This document shows, piece by piece, positions 36,068 to 45,056 of a stretch of 64,000 bases of DNA; within the stretch, counting starts at the first letter, position 1, and each line of letters starts with the position of its first letter. Location: positions 1 through 64,000 of the forward strand of contig NZ_JH126468.1 in the NCBI RefSeq assembly GCF_000225705.1, given 5' to 3'. The notes beneath the pieces are model-generated. The model had not been told where the DNA came from and ran no database searches. It saw only the letters and a list, made by a program, of their open reading frames with translations. The position numbers were made by a program, and so were the translations under genes. The DNA comes from Collinsella tanakaei YIT 12063. Its GTDB lineage: Bacteria > Actinomycetota > Coriobacteriia > Coriobacteriales > Coriobacteriaceae.

Positions 36068-36949
36068 CTACAAGTTCCCTCTCGAGAGCATGTCCTCGAG
36101 CGTTTGAGGCCGGTCGAAGGTATACGGGTCGTTACCGCACCTGTTCCCCCGCGCGTCAAGCCCATCCAGCGCGGCGATGTCATCAACACCGAGCTCGAAA
36201 CCCAACACATCCAGGTTTGCCCGCATGCGGTCGACGTGAGTAGACTTGGGAATAAAGACATGGCCTTTTTGGAGGTGCCATCTCAGAACGACCTGTGCAG
36301 GGGTCACGCCAAGCCGCTCGGCAGCGTGAACCACCGGAGCCGAGGCTATATCCCCGCCGTGGCCCAGCGGCGAGTACGCTTCGATCGCAATGCCCTTCGA
36401 AACGCATAATTCCTCTAGGTCAGGTTGCCAGTAACCGGGATGCGATTCGATCTGGTTGATGCAGGGCAGCTGACCGGTCTCGAGCTCGATTCGCTCGAGA
36501 TGCTCCCGCATAAAGTTGCTCACGCCGATCGCCCGAACCGCACCTTGATCACGAAGCTCGATGAGCGCGCGCCAGGCATCGACATAGCGATCTTGCGAAG
36601 GCGCCGGCCAGTGGATGAGGTAGAGGTCCACGATATCGACACCCAACTTAGCTCGAGACTCCTCGAAGGCGCGCATCGCGGATTCGTAGCCTTGGTCCGC
36701 GTTTCGCAGTTTGGTTGTAACGAATACCTCGTCCTCCTTGCCAAGCGCCTTTAGCGCGGCACCAACGCCCTCCTCGTTGTTATAGGCCGCCGCGGTATCG
36801 ACATGACGGTATCCAAGAGTCAAAGCCTCCTCGACCGCGCGCTGCGTGTCGCAAGCGGGAATCTTAAACGTGCCGAATCCTATTTGGGGAATATCGACCC
36901 CACCCGCAAGCCTTAGCGACGGCACGGATTCATCGAATCTCTTTTCCAT
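36068..36949 (-). CDS. Aldo/keto reductase
   Basis: 293 residues, a full-length (alpha/beta)8 AKR. Catalytic tetrad: Asp in HVDTAAAYNNE with Tyr in the same segment, Lys in VTTKL, His in LIHWP. The IPKSTHVDRMRANL segment binds NADPH. Paralogue of the next gene in the operon (same order of motifs). Probable aldehyde/ketone reduction. Confidence 0.93.
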   Translation of the reverse strand: MEKRFDESVPSLRLAGGVDIPQIGFGTFKIPACDTQRAVEEALTLGYRHVDTAAAYNNEEGVGAALKALGKEDEVFVTTKLRNADQGYESAMRAFEESRAKLGVDIVDLYLIHWPAPSQDRYVDAWRALIELRDQGAVRAIGVSNFMREHLERIELETGQLPCINQIESHPGYWQPDLEELCVSKGIAIEAYSPLGHGGDIASAPVVHAAERLGVTPAQVVLRWHLQKGHVFIPKSTHVDRMRANLDVLGFELGVDDIAALDGLDARGNRCGNDPYTFDRPQTLEDMLSRGNL

Positions 36950-37013
36950 AAAGCGCTCCTCTCCTCATGCTCAGCCGTCCGCGGCAACGGACGGACATCA
37001 ATGGGCCCATGGC

Positions 37014-37976
37014 CTATGCAACCCCTGACTCCGCATGGGCACGAGAAACACGCTCGGCCCACTCGTCCAGACGGTCGGGATGGAAGGTGTAGCAATCGTC
37101 GGTATTAAGCGAATCAAGGAGGGCCATGTCGTCCTTGTCCAACGCGAAATCAAAAACCTCGCTGTTCGAGCGGATGCGCTCCGGTCTATTGGATTTAGGC
37201 ATGGTGACGAATCCCTTCTGGAGCGCGTAACGCACGCAGATCTGCCCAACATCCTTACCCTTGCGCTCCGCCAAGGCCACCACGTCCGGATTATCGAACA
37301 GGTGCCCCCTGCCAAGGGGAGCCCATGCCTCGAGCTGAATCCCGTGCTCCTCGCAGTACGAAACTGTTTCACGCTGCTGGTAGGTGGGATTGTGCTCGAT
37401 CTGATTCACCATGGGGGCTATGCTCGCATGGCGCGCGAGCCCTTCGAGATGATGCACCAAAAAGTTCGAAACTCCTATCGCGCGAATTCTGCCCGCCCGA
37501 TACAGCTCCTCGAACGCACGCCAGGTCTCGGCGACGCGCTCCTCCCATACTTCCTCGGTACCCGCGACGCGCGGCCAATGGATAAGGTAAAGATCGAGGT
37601 AATCCGTGCCCAGCCACGCCAAAGAGCGTTCGAAGGCTTCGAGGGTGCTCTCATACCCTTGGTCGGGGTTGTTCAACTTGCTCGTGATGAAGAAATCGGA
37701 ACGGGGCAGACCGGACTCGGCCATGACTCTACCGACCATATCCTCGTTATGGTAGCTGGTGGCGGTGTCGATATGGCGAAAACCCATCTCGATGGCGCCC
37801 CTCAGAGCATCCTCCCCCACCTTGTTGTTGGGAACCATATAGGTCCCATACCCCAGGCACGGTATCTCGACGCCGTTGGACAAGATATAGCGATCGTTCT
37901 TGCCCGCGAGGCAAACCGCGGGCAAGACCCTGCCCTGCGGAGACGAAACGCCACAAAAGCCCTCGTTATTGTCCAT
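37014..37976 (-). CDS. Aldo/keto reductase
   Basis: 320 residues from ATG 37976 (GGCGAGGA upstream). Catalytic Asp/Tyr in RHIDTATSYHNE, Lys in ITSKLN, His in LIHWP; cofactor segment MPKSNRPERIRSN. A non-homologous 24-residue N-terminal extension precedes the barrel. Its start lies 11 bases inside the end of the upstream gene, showing translational coupling. The frame upstream of 37976 has no start signal. Confidence 0.92.
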   Translation of the reverse strand: MDNNEGFCGVSSPQGRVLPAVCLAGKNDRYILSNGVEIPCLGYGTYMVPNNKVGEDALRGAIEMGFRHIDTATSYHNEDMVGRVMAESGLPRSDFFITSKLNNPDQGYESTLEAFERSLAWLGTDYLDLYLIHWPRVAGTEEVWEERVAETWRAFEELYRAGRIRAIGVSNFLVHHLEGLARHASIAPMVNQIEHNPTYQQRETVSYCEEHGIQLEAWAPLGRGHLFDNPDVVALAERKGKDVGQICVRYALQKGFVTMPKSNRPERIRSNSEVFDFALDKDDMALLDSLNTDDCYTFHPDRLDEWAERVSRAHAESGVA

Positions 37977-38580
37977 TCCTCGCCATCCCCTTAAATGATT
38001 CGAACGCCTCGAGCATCGCTGCCTCGTCAACAGAGACATCGTGCTCCCCAAGATATGAAACGACCTCTGACGCATGCATCACGGGGTACGAGGAATCGAT
38101 CCCCGATAGGTCCGCGGCGTCTTCGAAGGAAACTGCGTAACCCACGCGCACGCCCCTCGCGATTCCATCGAGAAGCTTTTTCTGACGGCGAAGGTAGACG
38201 ATGGGAGAAGCGCATGCCACCACCTTGCCGCCCCGATCGACGGTCCAGGAGCCGGTGTCGCCGCCGCGGTACGCCCCAACGCCGCCAACCATGCAAATGC
38301 TCGCCACCCCGCGCGTCGAGAATACGGTCACAAACGTCGCCGCCTGCTTTCCGCTTCCATCGAAATACGCGTTGTAACCTAAACGATGAGGGCCGATTTT
38401 CTCATTAAGGTAGCTGGACTCCGAGAGGTCCCGTTTCATGGTGAAGCGCCAAAAGTACTCGGCATAGCTTCCAAACAGCTCTTGATACAGACTGCCCCTA
38501 TACGACGGGTAAGCCTGATACGCCTTAAAGCCCATGATTCCGATAAACACCACGCAGATCGCCGTTACCAGCTCTCCCAT
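37966..38580 (-). CDS. Membrane-anchored protein of unknown function, faintly NERD-like
   Basis: 204 residues: an N-terminal membrane helix, a basic/aromatic segment, then an alpha/beta domain. The stretch FVTVFSTRGVASICMV followed by YRGGDTGSWTV, then PIVYLRRQKKLLDG and VGYAVSF, has the strand order and spacing of nuclease-related (NERD) domains, but the catalytic E-x-K residues are not evident. It overlaps the aldo/keto reductase by 11 bases and follows the next membrane gene by two bases, so it is an integral part of the operon. I do not recognise a function. Confidence 0.75.
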   Translation of the reverse strand: MGELVTAICVVFIGIMGFKAYQAYPSYRGSLYQELFGSYAEYFWRFTMKRDLSESSYLNEKIGPHRLGYNAYFDGSGKQAATFVTVFSTRGVASICMVGGVGAYRGGDTGSWTVDRGGKVVACASPIVYLRRQKKLLDGIARGVRVGYAVSFEDAADLSGIDSSYPVMHASEVVSYLGEHDVSVDEAAMLEAFESFKGMARNGQ

Positions 38581-38582
38581 AG

Positions 38583-39305
38583 CTACTCCCCTCTCGCTTC
38601 AGCCAAACCACTCGCCAGCGGCGCCACGTTTCCAAACGCAGCCCTTGTAAACCTCGTCGCAAACAAGCGATTCATCACATTGATCATCCGGCCAAGGAAT
38701 AGGGCGGATATCACCGTCGTGGGCCCGAATCCTCCAGCAGTTCCGAGGACCGTAAGGGTCAACGCCAAAGCGGCCGCGACATGAATGGAATCGAACGCTA
38801 CCTTGACGTCTCCAAAACGTTTCTGCATCTTCTCGGCAATAACCTGCACCAGGCCGTCGGGAGCGTTCGGCACAACGCCCATGTTCACAACCAGACTGAC
38901 CCCGAACGACGTAAGGAGCAAGGAGACACACATTGCCGCTACCCGCTCGGAAAGCGCGACGGGATGGATGGGAATCAGGGCTGAAAAGACGTCGGTAAAC
39001 ATGCCTATCACAACCGAGAAGCCGATCTCGAGCAGGATACGGGGCTGGAACTCGCGTCCCAGAATCACGAGCTGGGCAAACACGTAGACGATATAAGTCA
39101 CCGAGACCATCGTGCCCAACGAAACCCCCGATATGTGCGAGAGCGCATCGGCAAAGCACGTCAGCGACGCCACCCCCATGCCCGATTCGGTCTGAATCAC
39201 GATGCCGAGCGCCAGAATCAAGACGCCGGAAAGGTACATGGCCATCCTCAGCACGGTCCTACGCCAATCTACCCTGACACCGTCCAGAACAAGCAGCGGC
39301 CTCAT
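38583..39305 (-). CDS. YczE/YitT-like multi-pass membrane protein
   Basis: 240 residues with five to six helices. The QTESGMGVASLTCFADALSH segment, NMGVVPNAPDG with VQVIAEK, and the FGPTTVISALFLGR motif match the DUF6198/YczE family of unknown function. It overlaps the kinase stop by four bases (ATGA). It could be a secondary transporter or exporter for a product of the pathway. Confidence 0.8.
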   Translation of the reverse strand: MRPLLVLDGVRVDWRRTVLRMAMYLSGVLILALGIVIQTESGMGVASLTCFADALSHISGVSLGTMVSVTYIVYVFAQLVILGREFQPRILLEIGFSVVIGMFTDVFSALIPIHPVALSERVAAMCVSLLLTSFGVSLVVNMGVVPNAPDGLVQVIAEKMQKRFGDVKVAFDSIHVAAALALTLTVLGTAGGFGPTTVISALFLGRMINVMNRLFATRFTRAAFGNVAPLASGLAEARGE

Positions 39306-40336
39306 GCCCGCGCCACCATCTCCCCGTACATCGCCTTCTCCTCGTCTATGAAGGCCTGGACCTCGTCCGGAGAGGGCAGGGCGTCAGAACAATTGTTGGC
39401 GCGAACCATCATCGAGGCTTCGGCCGATCCAAACTCAAGGCAGCGCTGCATGTCCCAGCCTTGGAACAGGCCGTATATAAAGCCCGACCCATAGCCGTCG
39501 CCGCCGCCGAATCCTTTACGCGCCGTGACAGGGAACGGCTTGATAGAGTAGCGCTCCCCGCTCTTGAGATATGCCGTCGAGCCCTCCATACCGTGCTTGA
39601 TGACAACGATCTTCGCGACCTGCCCGTGCCAGTACGCGGCGCTCTGCTCATCCGTCATACCGGGTGCGATCAGCGCCTCCGTCAGGTCGAACTCCTCGCG
39701 AGAGCCCATGATGATATCTGCCTGGCGCGCGACCGCGGAGCAATAAATCGATATCTCGTCCGCATTCTTCCAGTTATAGGCACGGTAATCGATATCGAAG
39801 ATGACGGGCGTCCCCACCTGGCGGGCGACCATGGCAGCCTTCAGGGCCGCTTCGCGACTGGGACTCTCGGCCAGAGCGGTGCCAGAGATCAACAGGACCT
39901 TCGCTTGAGCGATGTATTTGGGATCGATATCCTCCACAGAAAGCTGCAGGTCGGCGATGCAGTTGCGGTACATAAGGATCGAGCTCTCGGAAGGGCTCAG
40001 CATCTCGGTGAACGTAAGCCCCAGCTTCTCGCCGCCGGTGCAGCGAGCGATATGGCTGGTATCGATGCCCTCTTTATCAAAATACTCGATAACAAAGTCG
40101 CCAAACTGATCGTCTGAAACGCGACCGATGAACCCCGCTTTGAGACCGTGATGAGTCACGCCCACGGCGATGTTCGCCGGGGAACCTCCAACGTATTTCT
40201 CGAAGTAGTGCACGTCCTTCAACGGCTTGAAGTCCTCCTTCACGTCTTCCGAGTAGGCGGGGTTGAAGTCGATTGCGATGCGACCGAGAAGGACAATGTC
40301 GAGGGGACGGGTCTGGTCAAGGTCGATGTATGCCAT
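39302..40336 (-). CDS. PfkB-family kinase, IolC-like (5-dehydro-2-deoxygluconokinase)
   Basis: 344 residues. The N-terminal VLLGRIAIDFNP, KYVGGSPANIAVGV, SGTALAESPSREAALKAA, FDIDYRAYNWK and GSREEFDL segments follow IolC closely. The usual GAGDAF base motif is GGGDGYGSG, keeping the catalytic Asp. IolC phosphorylates 5-dehydro-2-deoxygluconate in inositol degradation. The other inositol genes (iolB, iolD, iolE, iolG) are absent here, so the substrate may be a related 5-keto sugar acid produced by another route. Confidence 0.85.
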   Translation of the reverse strand: MAYIDLDQTRPLDIVLLGRIAIDFNPAYSEDVKEDFKPLKDVHYFEKYVGGSPANIAVGVTHHGLKAGFIGRVSDDQFGDFVIEYFDKEGIDTSHIARCTGGEKLGLTFTEMLSPSESSILMYRNCIADLQLSVEDIDPKYIAQAKVLLISGTALAESPSREAALKAAMVARQVGTPVIFDIDYRAYNWKNADEISIYCSAVARQADIIMGSREEFDLTEALIAPGMTDEQSAAYWHGQVAKIVVIKHGMEGSTAYLKSGERYSIKPFPVTARKGFGGGDGYGSGFIYGLFQGWDMQRCLEFGSAEASMMVRANNCSDALPSPDEVQAFIDEEKAMYGEMVARA

Positions 40337-40412
40337 GATGGGATAACTCCTGTGCTATCGAATGAATGGGTTCTCCTGAGCAAGGCGATTCAATAAGCCG
40401 CCGCGCTCGCGA

Positions 40413-40610
40413 TTAGAAGGGAAAGAAGACGAGGACGAGCGCGGCAGCGATGACTGCCCAGGACGCGTAGTAAATTTTGCGCTCTCCGTCGGAATACGAG
40501 GTTACGCCGGGGTTCGCCTGCTGGCGACGCGTGAACCTGACACGGGCGAGGGTTATGCCGGCCAGCCCCACGATGGCGCATGCAATCTGGATATACTCGG
40601 ACAGCTGCAT
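40413..40610 (-). CDS. Small two-helix membrane protein
   Basis: 65 residues with helices at about 6-22 and 47-64 and a basic loop (RFTRRQQ) between. GGAGGAATAGCC precedes the ATG at 40610, and the gene begins two bases after the preceding dehydrogenase, so it is coupled to it. Too small to classify. A role in anchoring or as a transporter accessory is possible. Confidence 0.75.
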   Translation of the reverse strand: MQLSEYIQIACAIVGLAGITLARVRFTRRQQANPGVTSYSDGERKIYYASWAVIAAALVLVFFPF

Positions 40611-40612
40611 GG

Positions 40613-41731
40613 CTATTCCTCCGGAAGAACGGGGGCGGGAGATGCGGGGACGTCGCATACTTTCGAGGCGTCTTCCAGACCAAGGATCGCCTGCCAGATA
40701 AGATCTCTGGTGACTGGATAGGGCACGTGGCGGAGCTCCTGGTTTACCTCGGTGGCGGCAAGAGCCTCGGCAAAGTCATCCTCGACCGTGAGGCCAAGAT
40801 CGGCTAGGCAGGTGGGAAGACCGAGCTTGCGATAGAGCGGCATGAGGAAATCAAGCTGCTCGGAATCCTTATCCATCACAAGCTGGACCAGGACGCCATA
40901 GGAAACCACCTCGCCGTGGCAATGGTCCCGCTCGATCGAGGGAATGGTGGTGAGGCCGTAGAACAACGCATGGGCGAGCGCCGAATTGTAATCAACCCCG
41001 ACGAGACCGGAAACCAGACCCGTACTTACCACGATGTTGAGTGCGGCATGCGTGAGAGCGTCCGAAACGCGATTGTTCTTGCAGTCCTCATACGCCTCAA
41101 GAGCGCAGTCAATGAGGGGGCGGTTGCACATGCATGAAATCGCCCGCCCCAGCACGGGACCGTACGAGGGAGAATCACCGCGCATGGAGAAGACCACTTC
41201 GTAATACTTGGCGATGGTATCTCCTATGCCCGCCCACAAATACATCTCGGGAGCCTCGGCGATAACCTGGGTGTCGATGAAACAATGTGCCGGCGGCTCG
41301 TGCAGCTGGACGATCTCTTTGAAGCTTCCATCCTCGTTATACATGATGGATATGCAGGAGACGGGCGAGCAGTTGGACGCGATAGTCGGGAACGTATAGA
41401 GGGGCTTTGCCAGCCTATGGGCGACGATCTTACAGGTGTCAACCGCTTTGCCGCCTCCCACTACAAAGATGGCATCCGCCTCCGCAACCTCGGGACTCGA
41501 ACAAAGCTCCTCCACGCAGGAATACGCCGCCTTGCCTCCGTACCAAAACGTTCCGGTGACGCTGACATCGCTTCCCTCGAGAGCGGCGGTAAGACGGTCG
41601 CTCGCGGCGGTAAGCGCCTTACGGCCTCCGATCACAGCAACGCGCGCAGCACCCACTACCTGCGGAACCGCGCGGTACGCATCGACGCCGACCGTGTAGC
41701 TCGGCAGATATTGGGTAGTGCAGTTGGACAT
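40613..41731 (-). CDS. Iron/zinc-type polyol dehydrogenase (GldA-like)
   Basis: 372 residues. FVVGGGKAVDTCK is the dinucleotide motif, TIASNCSPVSCIS matches the PTIAS segment of glycerol dehydrogenase, and the metal ligands are in WAGIGDTIAKYYE (Asp), ALAHALFYGL and HGEVVSYG (His). Expected to oxidise a polyol or reduce a ketose/aldehyde with NAD(H). It lies after an internal terminator in the operon. Confidence 0.9.
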   Translation of the reverse strand: MSNCTTQYLPSYTVGVDAYRAVPQVVGAARVAVIGGRKALTAASDRLTAALEGSDVSVTGTFWYGGKAAYSCVEELCSSPEVAEADAIFVVGGGKAVDTCKIVAHRLAKPLYTFPTIASNCSPVSCISIMYNEDGSFKEIVQLHEPPAHCFIDTQVIAEAPEMYLWAGIGDTIAKYYEVVFSMRGDSPSYGPVLGRAISCMCNRPLIDCALEAYEDCKNNRVSDALTHAALNIVVSTGLVSGLVGVDYNSALAHALFYGLTTIPSIERDHCHGEVVSYGVLVQLVMDKDSEQLDFLMPLYRKLGLPTCLADLGLTVEDDFAEALAATEVNQELRHVPYPVTRDLIWQAILGLEDASKVCDVPASPAPVLPEE

Positions 41732-41759
41732 ATGCCTCAGCTCCTCGAAATAATAAAAG

Positions 41760-41801
41760 GCGGGAGGAGGCGTCCAAGGGGGTTAGAACGCCCCCTCCCG
41801 C
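41760..41801 (-). terminator. Strong hairpin terminator inside the PTS operon
   Basis: GCGGGAGGAGGCGT pairs with ACGCCCCCTCCCGC (one mismatch); on the minus strand CCTTTTATTATT follows. It separates the PTS/aldolase/isomerase genes from the dehydrogenase/kinase genes and should produce graded expression. Confidence 0.8.
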
Positions 41802-41850
41802 GTGAGAAAAAGGGGAAACCTAGTTACTCGCGAACCATGGTTGCGAAAGG

Positions 41851-42519
41851 CTACTCTGCCAGCTCGCGAACGAGAGCCTCAAGCTCGGCATCCTGGCAGT
41901 TAGCGTAGAAGCAATCCAGGAAGGCCTTGGTCAGCGCGGTCTTGACCATCTCGGGATCAAGGGCGCGAAGGATCTCGGGAAGCGGCTTGGCGACGCGCTT
42001 CTTGACATCGTCCAGCAGACGGACGTTCTTGTTCTGGGATTCCTTACGATCAGAGGGATAGCCTTGGCCCTTGGGAGAACCGAATGCACGGGTGAAGATG
42101 GTCTCAAGATTGAGCTCGGCACCCCAGCCAAAGCCCTTGGCATACGGCAGGGAGAGGGCGTTGCCGTCATTAATCTGCAGGAAGAGGTAAGCATCGGTGG
42201 GTTCGATGCAGTAGCCACAAACGACGCCGGGGTACATGTTGCAGCTCATGAGAGCGCCCTGGCCGGTACCGCAGCCGGTAACGACAAAGTCAACGGCACC
42301 GGAGTTGAGCAGCAGCGCAGCCTGAATGCCGATGTGCAGGTAGGTGAGGCGAGGATTCTCCTCGGTGTAGTCCTCGGGGCGGTCGTTGGGGTTCTCGACC
42401 TGCTGCATACCGGTATTGAAGACGGTGTGGCCCATGGGCTCGACGACCTTCTTCAGCTGGCCCAAGATGACATCGTTCTTGGAAGCCTGGGAAAACTCCT
42501 GGATAAGTGCGATCTTCAT
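41851..42519 (-). CDS. RpiB/LacA/LacB-family sugar-phosphate isomerase
   Basis: 222 residues, longer than RpiB (about 150) because of a C-terminal helical extension. The conserved VTGCGTGQGALMSCNMYPGV segment corresponds to the catalytic Cys loop and anion-binding motif of RpiB/LacAB. Substrate probably a phosphorylated aldose or ketose made by the PTS. It starts five bases after the aldolase stop. Confidence 0.85.
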   Translation of the reverse strand: MKIALIQEFSQASKNDVILGQLKKVVEPMGHTVFNTGMQQVENPNDRPEDYTEENPRLTYLHIGIQAALLLNSGAVDFVVTGCGTGQGALMSCNMYPGVVCGYCIEPTDAYLFLQINDGNALSLPYAKGFGWGAELNLETIFTRAFGSPKGQGYPSDRKESQNKNVRLLDDVKKRVAKPLPEILRALDPEMVKTALTKAFLDCFYANCQDAELEALVRELAE

Positions 42520-42524
42520 TGTTT

Positions 42525-43409
42525 TTACTCCTTGGAACCGGACTCGTACTCGGCGTAGGTATAACGACCGTTCGAACCGATGATATGCATGTACTCTTTA
42601 ACGAACTTCTTAATAGAAGCCTCGGCTGCCATCTGCAGGGCGAGGAAATCGGCCTTGGGATTCTCCTCCAAAAGGGCGAGCATACCCTCCTTGCCGGCCT
42701 GGAACGCATCGGTGCAGACGTTGATCTTGTTGATACCGCCGGCAACCGCCTTCTTGAGGTTCTCCTCACCGGAGCCGGAACCGCCGTGCAGGACCAGAGG
42801 CATCTTGAGGGCGTCTTTGAGCTCCTTCAGGCGTTCGAAGTCGAGCTGGGGAACAAAGCCCTCGGGATACTTGCCGTGAGCGGTGCCGATGGCGACCGCC
42901 AGAGCATCGCAACCGGTGCGCTCGACAAAGTCCTTGGCCTGCTCGACGTTGGTGTACATGTCATCGGTGCGGCCGTCGCCATCGGCAGCCTGGCCGACGT
43001 GGCCGAGTTCCGCCTCGACGGACACGCCCATGGGATGGGCCAGCGAAACGATGGTCTTGGTCTTCTGGATGTTCTCCTCATAGGGAAGGGCCGAGGCATC
43101 GATCATGACGTTGGTGAAGCCGGCCTGGATGGCGCGGACCTCATCCTCAAGCTTCGATCCGTGGTCGAGGTTGAGGGCAACGGGCACGGGAGCTGTCTCG
43201 GCGAGCTCCTTGATGACAGGGAGCATCTCGTCCAGATGCGCGTGCTTGGCAATCTGACCGGGGCCCATCTGGATGATGATGGGAGAGCATTCTTCGGTGG
43301 CCGCCTCGATACCGGCACGCACCATCTCGATATTGATCGAGTTCATCGCCATGACGCCGTAGTAGTTCTCATTAGCGTCATCGAGGATGGCCTTCATGGA
43401 AACGAGCAT
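42525..43409 (-). CDS. Class II ketose-bisphosphate aldolase
   Basis: 294 residues. Zinc ligands are visible as His in LNLDHGSKLED, His in GTAHGKYPEG and His in VLHGGSGSG; the SVEAELGHVG segment and NKINVCTD phosphate loop are also present. Family members include fructose-bisphosphate, tagatose-bisphosphate and IolJ (6-phospho-5-dehydro-2-deoxygluconate) aldolases; sequence alone does not decide. With the IolC-like kinase in the same operon, an IolJ-like reaction is a reasonable guess. Confidence 0.92.
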   Translation of the reverse strand: MLVSMKAILDDANENYYGVMAMNSINIEMVRAGIEAATEECSPIIIQMGPGQIAKHAHLDEMLPVIKELAETAPVPVALNLDHGSKLEDEVRAIQAGFTNVMIDASALPYEENIQKTKTIVSLAHPMGVSVEAELGHVGQAADGDGRTDDMYTNVEQAKDFVERTGCDALAVAIGTAHGKYPEGFVPQLDFERLKELKDALKMPLVLHGGSGSGEENLKKAVAGGINKINVCTDAFQAGKEGMLALLEENPKADFLALQMAAEASIKKFVKEYMHIIGSNGRYTYAEYESGSKE

Positions 43410-43484
43410 TGTTTCTACCTCGATTTCTTGATGTTCAGTAATGGAGCCGACGATGTCGGTCGCCGGCTCCTGAGGGAATCTTGC

Positions 43485-44597
43485 TTAGAGGTCAATGTCG
43501 AGCTCGACGATCTCCTCTTCGACCTCTTCAGCCTCTTCGGGCTTCTTCTTGATGAAGGCGTAGACCACACCGGTCACCAGGGAGCCCGCGACGAGGGCGA
43601 CGACTGCCCACATGGGGTTGACCATAGCCGGGAAGACGAAGATGCCGCCGTGTCCGGCCATGGACTCGACGCCCATGCCTACCGCGATGGCGCCGGCGAC
43701 GGCGGAGCCGAGCATGGAAGCGGGGATGAAGCGAACGGGATCAGCAGCTGCGAAGGGCAGGACGCCCTCGGTGATGAAGCACAGGCCCATGGGAAACGCG
43801 GTGATAGCGGTATCGCGCTCGGTCTGGGTGAACTTATCGCGAGCGATAAGGGAGGCAACGAAAGCACCGATGGGAGGGGTCATGCCGCCGATGATCTTAG
43901 CGGACATAGGGCCGTAGATGCCGTCGGCACCGAGGCCGTTAGCAGCCATGGAAGCGGTCTTGTTGACCGGGCCGCCCATGTCGAAGCCCATGCAGGCACC
44001 GATGACGGCGCCGATGACGGCCTTGGAGCCGCCGTTAAGAGACGCGATCCACTGCTGGAAGACGTCCATGACCCAGGCCAGGGGCTGGGCAAAGACGCAC
44101 AGGAAGAGCATGCCGCAAACAAAGGTAGCGAGGACCGGGATGATCAATACGGGCATCAGACCAGCGCCCCACTTGGGAAGCTTCCAGGTCTTCATCCAGA
44201 GAATGAAGTAGCCGATCACAAAGCCCATGAGCAGACCGCCCAGGAAGCCGGCCTTGGACATGGTGCAGACGTAGCCGATGATGAAACCGGGGACGATACC
44301 AGGGCGCTCGGCGATGGAGTAAGCCATGAAGGCGCATAGGATCGCGACCGCGAAGTTCATCGCGTAGGAGCTGAGCATGTTGACGCCCCACCAGAAGCCG
44401 CCCCAGGTGAAGGGCTCCATACCGGTGAAGGGCGTGGGCCAGCTACCGGCGACCTCGGCATAGTAGTTGCCGATCTCCCAGCCGCCGAAACCCTTTGCGA
44501 GAGCTCCGAGGATACCGCCGGCAACGACCATGGGGATCATGTAGGAGATACCCGTCATGATGGTCTTCATCACGCCGACCTTCTTGATCTGAGACAT
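43485..44597 (-). CDS. PTS fructose-family EIIC permease
   Basis: 370 residues, about nine to ten helices. SYMIPMVVAGGILGALAKG at the start, GFDMGGPVNKTA, PPIGAFVASL and the FAAADPVRFIPASMLGSAVAGA segment are hallmarks of Fru-family IIC. The protein ends in an acidic tail. It transports and phosphorylates the sugar using the separate IIB and IIA encoded just upstream. Confidence 0.95.
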   Translation of the reverse strand: MSQIKKVGVMKTIMTGISYMIPMVVAGGILGALAKGFGGWEIGNYYAEVAGSWPTPFTGMEPFTWGGFWWGVNMLSSYAMNFAVAILCAFMAYSIAERPGIVPGFIIGYVCTMSKAGFLGGLLMGFVIGYFILWMKTWKLPKWGAGLMPVLIIPVLATFVCGMLFLCVFAQPLAWVMDVFQQWIASLNGGSKAVIGAVIGACMGFDMGGPVNKTASMAANGLGADGIYGPMSAKIIGGMTPPIGAFVASLIARDKFTQTERDTAITAFPMGLCFITEGVLPFAAADPVRFIPASMLGSAVAGAIAVGMGVESMAGHGGIFVFPAMVNPMWAVVALVAGSLVTGVVYAFIKKKPEEAEEVEEEIVELDIDL

Positions 44598-44660
44598 GGA
44601 ACTCCCTCCTTTCTTACTTAGCCATATGGCAATTCAACACGGAATACCTGAGAGAACCGC

Positions 44661-44969
44661 TTACTTGCCGAGCTTCTTCTCGATGGTGGCGATCAGGCTC
44701 TTGGGATTCTTCATAGCGGTGCTGATGGGGATATCAACAACCTTCTTGTCCTTGAAACGAGCCTGGTCAACGGCGATGTCGTGGGCGATGATCACGACGT
44801 CGGCGGCGGCAATCTCCTCATCGGTGAGGATGTTGTCCGCACCGATGGTGCCCTGGGTCTCGATTTTGCACTCGTGACCAGCGGCCTCGGCGGCGTCCTG
44901 AATCTTCTGGGCGACGATGTAGGTGTGCGCGATTCCTGCAGTGCAAGCGGTAACTCCAACGATCTTCAT
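44661..44969 (-). CDS. PTS fructose-family EIIB
   Basis: 102 residues, standalone. VGVTACTAGIAHTY contains the phosphorylatable Cys9. It accepts phosphate from EIIA and passes it to the sugar during transport. 63 bases upstream of the IIC gene. Confidence 0.95.
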   Translation of the reverse strand: MKIVGVTACTAGIAHTYIVAQKIQDAAEAAGHECKIETQGTIGADNILTDEEIAAADVVIIAHDIAVDQARFKDKKVVDIPISTAMKNPKSLIATIEKKLGK

Positions 44970-45056
44970 TACTTCCTCCTTCTAGTTGCTCTCCTTATGG
45001 ACGCAACGCGTCCCCCAATTTCCAACGCGCATCTCTGCGCATTCCTCGGCGCTTCT

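Noticed and set aside
39302-40336. Assigning the kinase to a complete myo-inositol pathway
   Set aside because: None of iolB, iolD, iolE or iolG is in the cluster, and the transporter is a PTS rather than an inositol permease.
42507-44339. 610-codon plus-strand frame across the aldolase and PTS IIC genes
   Set aside because: Shadow of two clear genes on the other strand; low-complexity Asp/Gly/His-rich composition and no start signals.
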